Assembly: GCA_016169945.1 (NCBI GenBank)
Contig: JADLSH010000158.1
Location: 345,001 to 409,000, forward strand
Direction of reading: 5' to 3'
From: Trachythela sp. YZ-2020
Taxonomy: Eukaryota > Cnidaria > Anthozoa > Malacalcyonacea > Clavulariidae
DNA: 64,000 bases
Each line of letters starts with the position of its first letter. The first letter of the stretch is position 1. The notes under the pieces are model-generated. The model searched no databases, had not been told where the DNA came from, and worked only from the letters and a program-made list of their open reading frames with translations. The position numbers were made by a program, and so were the translations under genes. Shown here piece after piece: positions 43,908 through 54,868 of the stretch.

Positions 43908-45991
43908 TATGCATGGTATGTAGAGGTATTGAGGGTATGTATTAATTTATGGGAATAATATTCGTCTGCTTAAACCGCGCCTACAGTATAGGGTACATTC
44001 AGCATGACTCCACCAAACACCGAACGTTTTCTCCTAGTGCTCCGCCGGAAATAATTTTGTAGTAGCGTTGATTCAAGGGATCTTTAGGGAGAATAGTTTA
44101 GAACTGTTGATAGAGCACTTGAATATAAATAAGAAAAGCTAGTTTAGTTTTATTTCTTATCCTCACTTAGCTATGGCAACACAATAAACGACTGGTCTAA
44201 AGTAGAGTTAATGCTTAATGCATGGGAAATAAGCAACAATGAATCGCAATTGTTATTCCGATGCGCTTTTTGCCGGCCTTCGCGTATATAGAGGACCTTT
44301 TATTATTTATACCTGAGGTTTGTACCGAATGAGAAATTGGGAATAGTGTAACATTTTTATTTACCCAATCTCAACAATGGTTTAAAAGAAATTTCACCCA
44401 AACATCGAATATTTAATGCCCCGCGTGGCATTACAACATTTTTAATGCCCTACAACAAACCAAACCATGTAATATAATAAACTTAACCTCAAACATCGCT
44501 CGGTCAATACGGCAAGACCTCGGTTTAATATTTTACCGTAAAGAACTCACTTCCGGTTAATAAGTAGTTATTAATATATATGCGTTATACAAACTGATTT
44601 CGTGTTTGTCTTACCTAATTTATTAATCCTTCGAAATTATTTTCAACTTTTTGGCCTTCTCTCATCCAGCCTACAATTCTACCAACTCGTATAACCTCCC
44701 AAGTTCTCCTCGAAATTCTGACTCTTCTTTCCAACTTAGACTTCCAACTGACTGTTCTCAAAACAGGAGGTGTATAATGCTCCTACCAGTTTATAAAATC
44801 AATTTCATTGACGTTTCAATAAGTATTGTTTATATTGCGTGACCGATCAGAGATTAGATACGTCAACTCGCTACCAGGCCACTGATATGTTCAAGTTTAC
44901 TCTCCAAACATTACGTATTGGATTGCTAATGTAAAATTAGCGTAAATAAATAGTTCAAATCGTTGACATTACTCGTACATTACTCGATCGGAAAAATTAC
45001 AGACTAATTGGCTACATTGTTTTTAGATAAGAAACTGTATCAATTCAAATAAAATTTACGAGAAAGATGTCGTTGTGAAAGTAACTATGTAAACAAATCG
45101 AAGCACAGTTGATCGAAGGAACAGTCAAAAGACAACTTGAAGGAGAAGAAGCTGTTTAAAATTCGTTCCTCCCACGATTATTGGCACAATACAAGCACTT
45201 AGCTAAGGACTAATTCTAGGACATCAGTCCATTGTCATCTGGTGAAGTTCAAATATTTTGACATTTGTTGCCAAAATATTTTGCTTCGTGCACGTAGCTA
45301 TGATTATTTTGGAACGGTTTTTCTCAAGAATACTTGAATATACTTATGTTAACATCTGTTCGACTTGGTGAAGCGGCAAAATCAACTGTTGAATAAAAGA
45401 ATACTTTACCTTACTTTAAAATACATCAGAAATACTGACGTGGCTTTTGTGGGGTATTAATGTCAAAGCAGTAAGTGCATGTGTATTTCACCTCTGTACC
45501 GTCCTCGGCCGGCAACTTGGTGGCAAACGGCAGAATTACGCAATAATTTTATAGGCAAGAGGATGATAACAGTGGAAAGTGAGGGATAATTGTATTACTG
45601 CCACGCCCCCCCCTCCCCATTACTAGCTCCCACCCTGTTGGCGCGCTCTGCTAAATATTGAGGAATTTCTGCCAAATAATTTTGCCGTTTGCCACCGAGT
45701 TGTCTGCAGAGGAGGCCCCTTGCTTGTGTCGATCTATGCAGTTTTCTAGTGATTATATTTTCGTTTTCAGCCGAAAGTGACAGTTAAGAGTGGTTCCATT
45801 TTGACTCTACGCTTAAACACTGCAGCTTATCCCTGCTGGAGCTCCGATATTCTCCCGTAGTAGGAATATAACACCGGAAATCGTGTAATTTTAAGCGAGA
45901 CATAAAAACACACGCATCTTGCATGAGCGTTTAAATCTTCTGCCTCGCCTATCGTTCAACAACTGCTGTTTAATTGCGAACGGCTAACAGC
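43908..45991 (+). repeat. TATA block and Q unit, copy A''
   Basis: TTCGCGTATATAGAGG at 44279. CCAAT block at 44840. Q core AACAAATCGAAG at 45091 with a small duplication. The site of the 17612-type hairpin is empty (45779-45793) and so is the foldback site (44818). Confidence 0.65.
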
Positions 45992-45995
45992 TTAA

Positions 45996-47258
45996 CACCC
46001 CGGCCCAGTAAAAATTCGCTACAAACTATACGAGTCGTGAGTTTTAAATATTGAAAAGCAGGCCGTGAAAGAAAAGTCAATTTTAGTGAATTAAAATGAA
46101 GGAAATTAAGGCTCAAGGGAATATAGCTTAAAAATTAAAAGAAGATTAGCGTGAAAGATTAAGAGTTTTTTATACTGTAGTGTAAACGATATAATCAGGC
46201 TTAAAGCAGCTAAATATTTAGAAACTGAGAAAATACGTATAAATGACTACAAGCGATTGTAATTTAATCTACTTTGCTGAAACTTTAACAGGTATGTTGA
46301 ATGTTTCTAATTACGCCTAAAACGTTTTGCGTAAGCTAATAAACATAACGCTCTTTTACGATTTTTGCAACTAGAGAAGACACAAATTAGCTCAGGGATA
46401 ATTAAGGTACTTAGATGAATTATGCTGCAACATCAATTCGTTGTGCTGGTAAATTCAGTTCAAATATTTTCACATGTGTTGCCAAAACATTTGCTTCACG
46501 CACTTAGCCACGTTTATTCTGGAAGTGTTCTCAAAAATAATACTTGCGTATACTTATGTTTACATCTGCTCGACTTTGTGATAAGTAAAACCCTTTTTAA
46601 TGAAACAAAACGCCCACTGAAGCGTTCACTCTGCAGACCGCGTGTAGCGACGAACAAAGCTAGCGAATTGTAACTCCCTCCTTATAGTCCGGTCCTGTAC
46701 TTTAAGGACTATATTCATCACTATTAGGACCATAATAATATAGTCATTACTGCTGTACTTGGATTATAGTGGCGGACGTTTAAGACTATAGTCATGTAAA
46801 TTTAGGATTATTTGAACTATAGTCAAAGTCGAGAATTACGACTATAGTCATGAATATTAAGACTAAAGTATGAACTTTTAAGATTATAGTCATGATTTTT
46901 AGGACTATTGTCATGATTGACTGGGTGGATATGCAAATTATGAGCCTTGACAAACAGAATATAGATTTTTAATTATTATTTTTTCTAAATCTTGCTGCTT
47001 TTTACATAATCCATGACTTAGCATGTTTAAGTTTTAGTCGAAGTTTTAGTTTTTAATTTTATTCTTATAAGTTTTAAACTTGTGATCATTCGCTTGACAA
47101 TCATATTATCTTATTGAGGTGTGTATATTAACATAGATTTTAGCAACGCTTGTGTATATTCTATGCCTATAAACTCTAAAAATAAAATCGCTTCCATCTT
47201 GGAAAGTTAAATTTTGTTGTTCACCAGTCAAGCATTGATTATATGTTGTAGAGAAAGG
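45996..47258 (+). repeat. R unit and ACTATAGTC repeats, copy A''
   Basis: Matches 21278-22040 joined to 25268-25709 and 27786-27845. It is therefore the uninterrupted reference for three large insertions in A. The 83-codon frame at 46422-46673 is not open in A. Confidence 0.65.
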
Positions 47259-47683
47259 CAGTGGCGTAGCCAGGGTCGCATGTTTGGGGGGGGGGCGAGT
47301 AGTGAGTGGCGAAGCCACGAACCACCTAGGGAGGTCGGGGGGCATACCCCCCAGGGAAAATGTTGCATTTTCTAGGGCTCCGAAACGCCATTTCCCGCAT
47401 TCTGATACGAGTTTTTAAAAGTAATTGGAAGGTCATAAATCACAAAATTCTGTTATTATTACATTAGAACAAGGCACAATACACGTGAAAATATCTTTAA
47501 GATATTTTATGTCTATCTACCGTCCATGGTTTGGGAGATTTTAATTGGATTTGACTCGTTGCTTACCTCACCTAACCCCTCCCCCCACCAATATCTCGCC
47601 GGATTTGAACTTTTCATGAGAACGGTTTTGAAGACCATTGGGGGGGGGGGGCGACCGCCCCCTCGCCCTTGCCTACGTCACTG
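47259..47683. mobile_element. hAT-type MITE private to A'', duplication GAGAAAGG
   Basis: TIRs CAGTGGCGTAGCCAGGG and CCTTGCCTACGTCACTG. GAGAAAGG is duplicated exactly at 47251-47258 and 47684-47691. The body has G/C homopolymer runs near both ends. 425 bp, non-coding. Confidence 0.9.
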
Positions 47684-47691
47684 GAGAAAGG

Positions 47692-49440
47692 TTAATTAAA
47701 AAAGCGTACGCCGCTAAGTAGAAAATGTACACCAAAGTTTCTTTTCTGCATATCCTTTGGCCGAATGTGATATATCAAGTTACAAATCTCTCCATCACTC
47801 CCCGAATTGAGACGATTCGACAGTATTCGACATGTATGGAGGAAATTACACCGTGAAAATATAATAGCCTTGAGAAAAATGAAAAATAAGAATTATGTGG
47901 TTAATAAGATGTCATTTATTCATTCATTTATTTATTCATTCAGGCATTCATCGTTTGTTCATGTTTGATTCGGTATATAGACTCTATGAAAACAGAGCTA
48001 ATAGTATAAAAAACGACACTAGAAGAAATTCACTACGTTTATTATACATTTTCTATTTATACAATCTGAATTAAAATCTCATTTTAATCATGCAAACAAC
48101 CTGTTTGAATGTTAATATAATATGCTTATAGCTATAATTTTATGCACCTCAGGGGTAATCAACTAGATAAGATTTAAAACGTGTAATAAAATATACAGCT
48201 ATATAGACATGTGAGATTAGAGTTAAACCAAAATAAATGTTGACACCAAAGTCATAAAGTGACTTAATTGTTTTCCTTTGTACGCCGAGAGTTTCAAGAA
48301 GTGAATACTGAAAAAAGGTTTTGATAAAAATTCTGCCAAAATATTTTATTCTTTATTTAAATAACTTAAATCTTATTCAAATCCTCTGTTCAATAATTAT
48401 GAAGATAACTCGGTCTCGGGTATTTTTAAATAGCCTGCTGAATATTTTGGTTTAATCCTACATGATGCAAACATTCTATCACTGACGTGTCTATCACACG
48501 CACACAAATAACTGTAGTGACCTTATATACAAAACAACAATGTCACAATATGGCCATTTATACGCGAGAAAATAAGTCGCGACTTACATAAGACGCGTCT
48601 TACATAAGACGCGAACACACTTGTATAAATGGTCAAATTCTAGTAAGTCGCGAATTAAATAAGAACGGGGTTCAAACTGGCCCACAATAGGTCTTATTAG
48701 AATTTGACCATTTATACGGGTGTTTTCGACTGTATAAATGTTTAAAAACTATACCATATGAACTGGCCTAGCCTCGTAACCAGGCTGTTCGGGAGAGTAC
48801 ATTTTCGCACATATGCACCCTCCCCAACAATCCCTTCGCGCTTGGCTCATTAGTGCAATACTTCATACGTCCGCTCTTTTCTGATACTATTAGTAAAAGA
48901 GTGCTCTGGAGACGCCTAGGTACGAGGCAGTGAACTGGCATAATTTTATTGGAGTGTCCATTTAATTGGTTCGTTGTTCATTTAATTGGTTCGTGTTCTT
49001 GTTTGTGACTTCAGGAAGATTTTACAGCAAATTTATGAGTTATGACTGAACTGTTAAACTTGAGGTTGAACTGTTAAACTTGAGGTTAAACTGTTATTGA
49101 CTACCCTGTCTACCCACGGAACGGTCTTTGAACGAAACTGCCCATACTCGGAGGATTTCAAAGTTAAATACAGGCCAGCCTAGATTATTTCTAGTATAAT
49201 GATAGCCGCATTTATCGTTCGTGAAAAATTTCGGTCTATCGAAATTTTAGACTCGCTATTTTAACTTATAGAAACCTATTTATTAACCCGATTTTAAAGC
49301 GCCTAAAAACTTGTACGGGTTAAAGTGTTTGCCTCTACGTTTTTTGGTTGTTTAAAAGTCCTGTAAAGTCACCGCTTATGTCTGAGTGAAAGCATTGGCT
49401 GATAGTAGACGCACAACGCTTGAATGAAATGAAAGCGCAT
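47692..49440 (+). repeat. Distal tail of locus copy A''
   Basis: Matches 37134-38110 with extra segments. One (48550-48730) has GCGACTTACATAAGACGCG direct repeats and an inverted pair, TGTATAAATGGTCAAATTCT against AGAATTTGACCATTTATAC (48632 and 48694). It may be a small inserted element. Similarity to A ends near TAGACGCACAACG (49401). No gene was recognised. Confidence 0.55.
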
Positions 49441-49589
49441 TTCAAACCTGCTCGATGCGCCTTTAAACCTGCTCGTTTTACCGCGAGGGAGAGAATAGTA
49501 GCATTCAGGGTTTTTAAAGCGCTAACGCTGATTGGCTAACAACTGTCGTTTAACTATAATTCAAGTAACTACGGAATCCATGCACCTTT

Positions 49590-49595
49590 TTTATT
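49590..49595 (-). promoter_or_regulatory. Polyadenylation signal AATAAA of the GPCR gene
   Basis: Complement of TTTATT, 67 bases beyond the receptor stop codon (49662-49664), on the same strand and at a usual distance. Confidence 0.6.
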
Positions 49596-49661
49596 AAACA
49601 GTAAAAATGTTTCTCGAAAGTATACGTAAAATTTGTCTTCGCATGTGTTCAATAAGTTCTT

Positions 49662-50735
49662 TTATCTGGTTCTCCGAGGACGTAACTCTATTGGTGGTTG
49701 TTGTCTTCTTGAGTCTGCCCGACACATCATTTGCTGAAACAGGTGTCTGAAAGCTTCTCTGTACGTTTGGTCCAGCCATGCGTAAATTATTGGATTGCAT
49801 ATACTGTTTAACCACGGAAGCATTCTTATTGCCGTTTCAATTATGGACATCCGATACCAGTAGCTTAATGACGTGTTACCGTTATCAACAAAATTTGGGT
49901 AGTAAAGTATTAGCATCGAAAAAATTACCCAAGGAGCCCAGCAAAATATAAACACCCCCACGACGATCAACAGCATACGGATAATTTTCAGATCTTGAAC
50001 AAAGGCAGCTCGTTCGTTCTGATCATTGGACGTTTGGCCCAGCTCGCCATTCCGAAACATTTTTTGTCGTTTATGAGCAACAAGAAAAATAAGAATGTAC
50101 ATAACCAGTATGACTACGATAGGTAGAAAAAATGCACTTGTTGCCAGAAATGTGTAGTATCCTTTTACTTTTTTAAAATAGATGCTACAAGACAAGCGGG
50201 TAGTTGCGGCGGCGTAGGTGGCAACGCCAGCTGAAACCAACCAAATTATGAAAATTACTTTCAATGATGTGGAAGTTGTCATTCGTGATTTATATTGAAG
50301 TGGCTTGCTGATTTTAAGATATCGGTCAAAACTGATGAACTTCAGTGCATAAATAGATGCCGCTTGCGAAATGGTGTTTATCCACAACATAAAACGACAC
50401 AGATGGATAAACGAGGTAGGTGGCGATTTAAGAACGAAATGGCGTTGATACACTATCAGTGGTGCTACAGTCATACCAGCCAAAAAATCAGCGACAGCCA
50501 GGCAAGCAATAAAGTATTTATTTGGTTGATGAAGACTTCTTTCTCTCCAGGTCGCAACCAAAACCAAAGTATTTCCCAGAATTGTGAAGATGGCGATGAA
50601 AATGTAAATGATTTTCTCTGATAAAAATAATCGCTCCCAAAATGCCTCCAATTTCATCTGGTCACTGTTCGTCCGTTCAGTCATCTCTATTTGATTTGAA
50701 TGATTATATATCGCACTGGTAATGTTTGCCAACAT
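49662..50735 (-). CDS. Class A (rhodopsin-like) GPCR, amine-receptor type, single exon
   Basis: 357 residues. The N-terminus has sequons at N4 and N11. TM1 carries ILGN (N55), TM2 LAVADFLAG (D83), TM3 a disulfide Cys (C113) and DRY (D137-Y139). The ECL2 Cys is C183, TM5 has P205, TM6 has FCWAPW (W266, P268) and TM7 NPIIY (N314-Y318). Helix 8 has a possible palmitoylation Cys (C338). The family relays extracellular ligands to G proteins at the plasma membrane. Overall resemblance is to the adrenergic/octopamine/trace-amine group that is expanded in cnidarians as intronless genes. Counting from C113 (3.25), position 3.32 is Asn (N120), whereas amine receptors have Asp; 7.43 is Trp. The TM5 region before P205 lacks the usual 5.42/5.46 serines. 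So the G-protein machinery looks intact but the ligand is probably not a classical amine. ATG at 50735 gives a short, glycosylatable N-terminus; M18 is an alternative start. Confidence 0.93.
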   Translation of the reverse strand: MLANITSAIYNHSNQIEMTERTNSDQMKLEAFWERLFLSEKIIYIFIAIFTILGNTLVLVATWRERSLHQPNKYFIACLAVADFLAGMTVAPLIVYQRHFVLKSPPTSFIHLCRFMLWINTISQAASIYALKFISFDRYLKISKPLQYKSRMTTSTSLKVIFIIWLVSAGVATYAAATTRLSCSIYFKKVKGYYTFLATSAFFLPIVVILVMYILIFLVAHKRQKMFRNGELGQTSNDQNERAAFVQDLKIIRMLLIVVGVFIFCWAPWVIFSMLILYYPNFVDNGNTSLSYWYRMSIIETAIRMLPWLNSICNPIIYAWLDQTYREAFRHLFQQMMCRADSRRQQPPIELRPRRTR

Positions 50736-50861
50736 CAGTGCAAAACTTGACCCTAGGTAAAAGATAGGAATACCACACTGAGTTAGAAAAATTTAAGCAT
50801 GACGTTCTAAGTAATATTTAAAGCACCACTAGGTCGACGAAGAGCGTTCTGTCATTACATC

Positions 50862-51285
50862 CGCCAGGAGGCAGGAGATTATGTTTTCACCTGGGTTAGT
50901 ATGTATGTATGTATTATTATGTGTGTGTTTGTCTGTGGGCATGATAACTCAGAAAATATCAAAAGTTTGTCTTGCTTTCCCTGGCTAAACAGAACTGAAT
51001 GCGTACTTATAGTAAGTTTATGTATAATTTATGTATGAATAGACCCCCTAGCCTTGTTTGCATTCTGCTGGCAGGCAAATTCCATTTATGCAAAAGAATG
51101 TGTTCTCCATTGTGATTCAATAATGTATATCACAATAGCGAAGCTTTCGCTCTTGGGAGCTGTACTGAAAAAAACTTCTGCCTGCTAGAGTAACGTAAAC
51201 AAGGGAAGACCAAGGAGTCAAAACTTGAATTAATATCCTGGCGGAGGTATAGGCAGTCTATGAGTCCCCTTTAAAATGGGAGCTG
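50862..51285. mobile_element. Dispersed repeat with CCGCCAGGAGG / CCTGGCGGAGG ends
   Basis: ATCCGCCAGGAGGCAGGAGA with TTATGTTTTCACC at the left, then a TATG/TGTG-rich run and GATAACTCAGAAA, and CCTGGCGGAGGTATAGGC at the right. I recall this pair of ends from a repeat scattered through many animal genomes. The function is unknown and no open frame was seen. Confidence 0.6.
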
Positions 51286-52085
51286 GACATTGCCCGAGCG
51301 TTTCACAAAAGCAGCGGAATAGGGGGTTTAGAGGAGCTATAGCCCCCCAGAAGTACAAGTGGGGGCGCTAAGCCCTCCCCCCCACAAAAATGACCACAAT
51401 ATTGGATAACTTAATACGAAGGAGTAAGATTTTTCGCTGCCTGAAATGGATAGCTTGTTTCTGCATGTCAAATCATTCGCAGAACGCAGGAATGCCATTT
51501 CAGAGATAGCATATTTGAAACCGGAACCCTCCTAGAGTTGGTCTAACCCCCCTCCCCCTCAACAAAACCCGCCACTAGCGTTTTAGATATGATAACTGAT
51601 AAAACGTTAATTAGGAATAGCTTCGAACATCACTACAAAATATTGACTTCTATGAGCATTATTTTCTATTGACTGCAAAACACGGCTGAGTTATAGCTGC
51701 CAAAAAAAGTAATTAAAGGTTTGCTATAGCTGCATTAAATAACACCCACTTCCTTTTGTTCAACATGCAAATTAATCACCTCGTACATGGACATGCTTTA
51801 TGTAGCCAAATGACTAGAAGGGCCACTTGAGGCGGAACCTTTGAAGTTTTTAATGCTGCGCATGTCGCATTACGCATGTTCATTACCACTATTCTAGCCA
51901 GTCAATTGCATTTTCTGGCCAATAAACACGCTGAACTGGCTGGTCCTCCATTATTCTGGCCAGTAAACTGCATAAAAATAGGGGGTCACGTTGCACTGCT
52001 GAGTGGCCCTTCTGGTCATTTCCTATTCTGTGGTTCTCGTGCTAGACTGTCTGATGCAAGCTTTGGGATAAAACCTCCAAGTATT
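51286..52085. other. Spacer between GPCR and LINE-2
   Basis: A possible old MITE spans 51313-51585 (AGCGGAATAGGGGG against CCCCCTCAACAAAACCCGCC). Terminal similarity is weak. A TCTAGCCAGTCAATTGCATT/TCTGGCCAGTAAACTGCATA direct repeat lies at 51892 and 51954. Confidence 0.35.
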
Positions 52086-54300
52086 TGGAAGAAAACTTTC
52101 AACCAAGAACGAATTCGCCGGAACGTTTCCAAGCCTATTTTGAAGGGACTATTGAGAAATTGACGGTCTCTGGCAAACCAATTTACGTGATGGGGGATTT
52201 CAACATAAACCTTCTCCGTTGTGGTACATGTAATTTTGCACAAGATTTTCTTCTCTCTCTACAAAGTTTTAATTTGATTCCGACTGTTGATAAACCAACG
52301 CTGGTGCATATAAGGACTCTGCTACGCTTATAGACAATATATTTTTCAATACGTTGATGATCACTATTCTCAGTTTTGCATTACTTGTACAGATAAAAGT
52401 GTCAATGATAGCAAAACCAAACAAAATTATCCCGAGATTACTCAAATTTCTCTGATGTTAAATTCAATAATGAACTTTTTCAGCTAGACGTCAGTACAAT
52501 CATCTCAAGAAGTAATGATCCGAGCAAATCATTCTCAATATTCCACAATAAATTACAGAGACTAATCAATAAGTACGCATCTCATTAATCGTAAAAGGAA
52601 GAAGAGCAAACAAATAACCTCTCTCAGATGCACTAAAAGAAACATAATATCGTCTAATGCTTCTGAATTCCGAAACATTTTTAATAAACATTTTTCCTCA
52701 GTTGGCCATGAACTGGCCTCTAAAATGCCAAATTCCTCAATCTCATTTCATGAATACTTACCGAAATCCAATAATCCGTATTCCTTTGCATTTAATTATG
52801 TCTCCCCTTAAGAGCTTCAGTTGGAAATAATGGCAATTCCGATGAACAAATCATATGGTCTATATTCCTGCCCTGTACGTATTTAAAATTTGCACGACAT
52901 ATTCTAAGTAACCCTTTATCGGATTTAATTAACAAGTCTGTTGAAACTGGTATTTATCCTAATAAACTTAAACATGCTAAAGTTATTTCTATTTTTAAAA
53001 ATGACGATAATACCGATGTTTCAAATTATAGACCTCGAAAAAGTGATGTATAAGCGTCTCAAAAATGTTTTTGAAAAACACAACATATTGTATGAAAACC
53101 AATATGGTTTTCGCGAAAAACGCCCAACTCAACAAGCTATAATTGACATAGTAAATCAAATTCAAACAAATATGGATGAAAAAAAGTATACGTGTGGTAT
53201 TTTTATTGATTTACAAAAAGCATTTGACACAGTTAATCACTCTATATTATTAAAAAAACTACTGCATTATGGAATACGTGGAATTATTATTAATGATTGG
53301 TTCTCATCATATTTGCTAAATCATATCTAAACAACGCAAATTGGGACCGTGGTATCAGTATTAACTGGCGTACCTCAAGGACAGTTGTGGGACCATTGTC
53401 ATTCCTTATTTATATTAATGATATATATAACTCTTCAAACAAATTACAATTCTCTTTGTTTGCTGATGATACCAATTTATTAAATGCTGACAAAGAACTA
53501 AGGTCACTGGAAACTACTGTTAATGCCGAATTACTCAAATTATATAATTGGTTAACTGCAAACAAATTATCCCTTAATGTTAAAAAATCAAATTTTGTCG
53601 TCTTCCACTCTTATGAGAAAAGGCTTGATTATCAGGTATAGATTTGAAGATATTCGACTGTCATTCAAACACATTTATTTCTCTAGAGCATAAAAATTAT
53701 GTTAAATATTTGGGTGTGCTTTTTAATAGTGGTCTCATGTGGAAAGATCACATCGATTACGTTGCTTCGAATATAAGTCAATCAATTGGTATTATTGCTA
53801 AATTAAGACATTTTGTTCCAAGAAGTACTACTTCTGACATTTATAGATCTCTTATTTTACCATATACGTCATATGGTATTGTCCTATGGGGTCAAGCAGC
53901 TAGGGTTCATCTTAACAAGATTCTTAAACTTAAAAAACTTGGGCTCCGATTAATGAACTTTGGGCAGTATGCATCCCACGCGATTCCTTTTTTCATTTCT
54001 GGTAAATTTTTACCTATCGATATGCTTTATTTTAAGTCTGTTTCTATGTTAATGCACGATATATATAATAACTTGACACCCTTCAATATCTCAAATTTAT
54101 TTATTCCGGCGTGTGAAGTTAACAAATATAATACTAGGTTTTCTTCTGGAAGCAATTTCTAAGTTAAAAACTCGCGTCTAAACAAGTTACATAAGTCATT
54201 TTGAATAACTGCAGCCAGGATATGGAATTGTATATCTGATGATTTGCGTAACTCTTCTAATTTGCCTTCACATAAAAACCATCAATAAGCCAAAAAGTTT
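52086..54300 (+). pseudogene. CR1/L2-like LINE remnant (LINE-2)
   Basis: In order: the endonuclease piece VMGDFNINLLRCG (about 52185); a linker with NKHFSSVGHELASKM (52685); the reverse-transcriptase block ENQYGFREKRPTQQAIIDIV (53090); FIDLQKAFDTVNHSILLKKL (53200); GPLSFLIYINDI (53390); and FADDTNLLNADKE (53455). Then come WLTANKLSLNVKKSNF and the C-terminal YVKYLGVLFNSGLMWKDHI to MLYFKSVSMLMHDIYN (53700-54060). Several frameshifts and stops interrupt it. It is a different family from LINE-1 by sequence, for example FIDLQKAFDT in place of MFLDLKK. Boundaries are approximate and no poly-A or simple-repeat tail was seen. Confidence 0.88.
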
Positions 54301-54868
54301 TTCCTGTTGACGTCGTAATGAGGATATTTAAATTCTGAGTAATGTCATAGTTATTTCAATATTTTTCTATATTTCAAAGAGCTTAGATCGAATTTTATAG
54401 GAAATATGCGGCAATTTTATAAGAAAAGCGTAAAGTTTGTCTTGTTAAAAGCGTCTATATATAAAGGGCGTGAATGTTGGCCATTTTGCTAATCAGATAG
54501 ATGTGTGATGCGGAAGTAGCCTGGGGTAAGTCGGTAATTTAGACTGAAGCAATAGCCAAAGTGATTTCTTACGTTTATTTTATCAACTTAAATTTCCATA
54601 TAACCAGTTGAAAATGACAGAAAAGTTCAGGGGAGAACTTTCGGAGGGAATTTGCCTTGATCTCGCAACATCATAGGCTTTCTTTCAACAAACTAACTTC
54701 TTTCAACATAACCCCTCTCTATTAAGACCCACTCTCCAATAAAACAGACCCCCCGGCCCCTCAAACGTGGCAGAGGATTTGAGATAATTGCTCGTGCCAG
54801 ACCTTTGGCGGTAACAACAAGTCTTAAAATGGCAGACCTTTTTTCCTTCGTTTTTCGGGTGTCACAAA

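Noticed and set aside
51313..51585. MITE flanking GC runs
   Set aside because: Terminal similarity is too weak and no target duplication was found.
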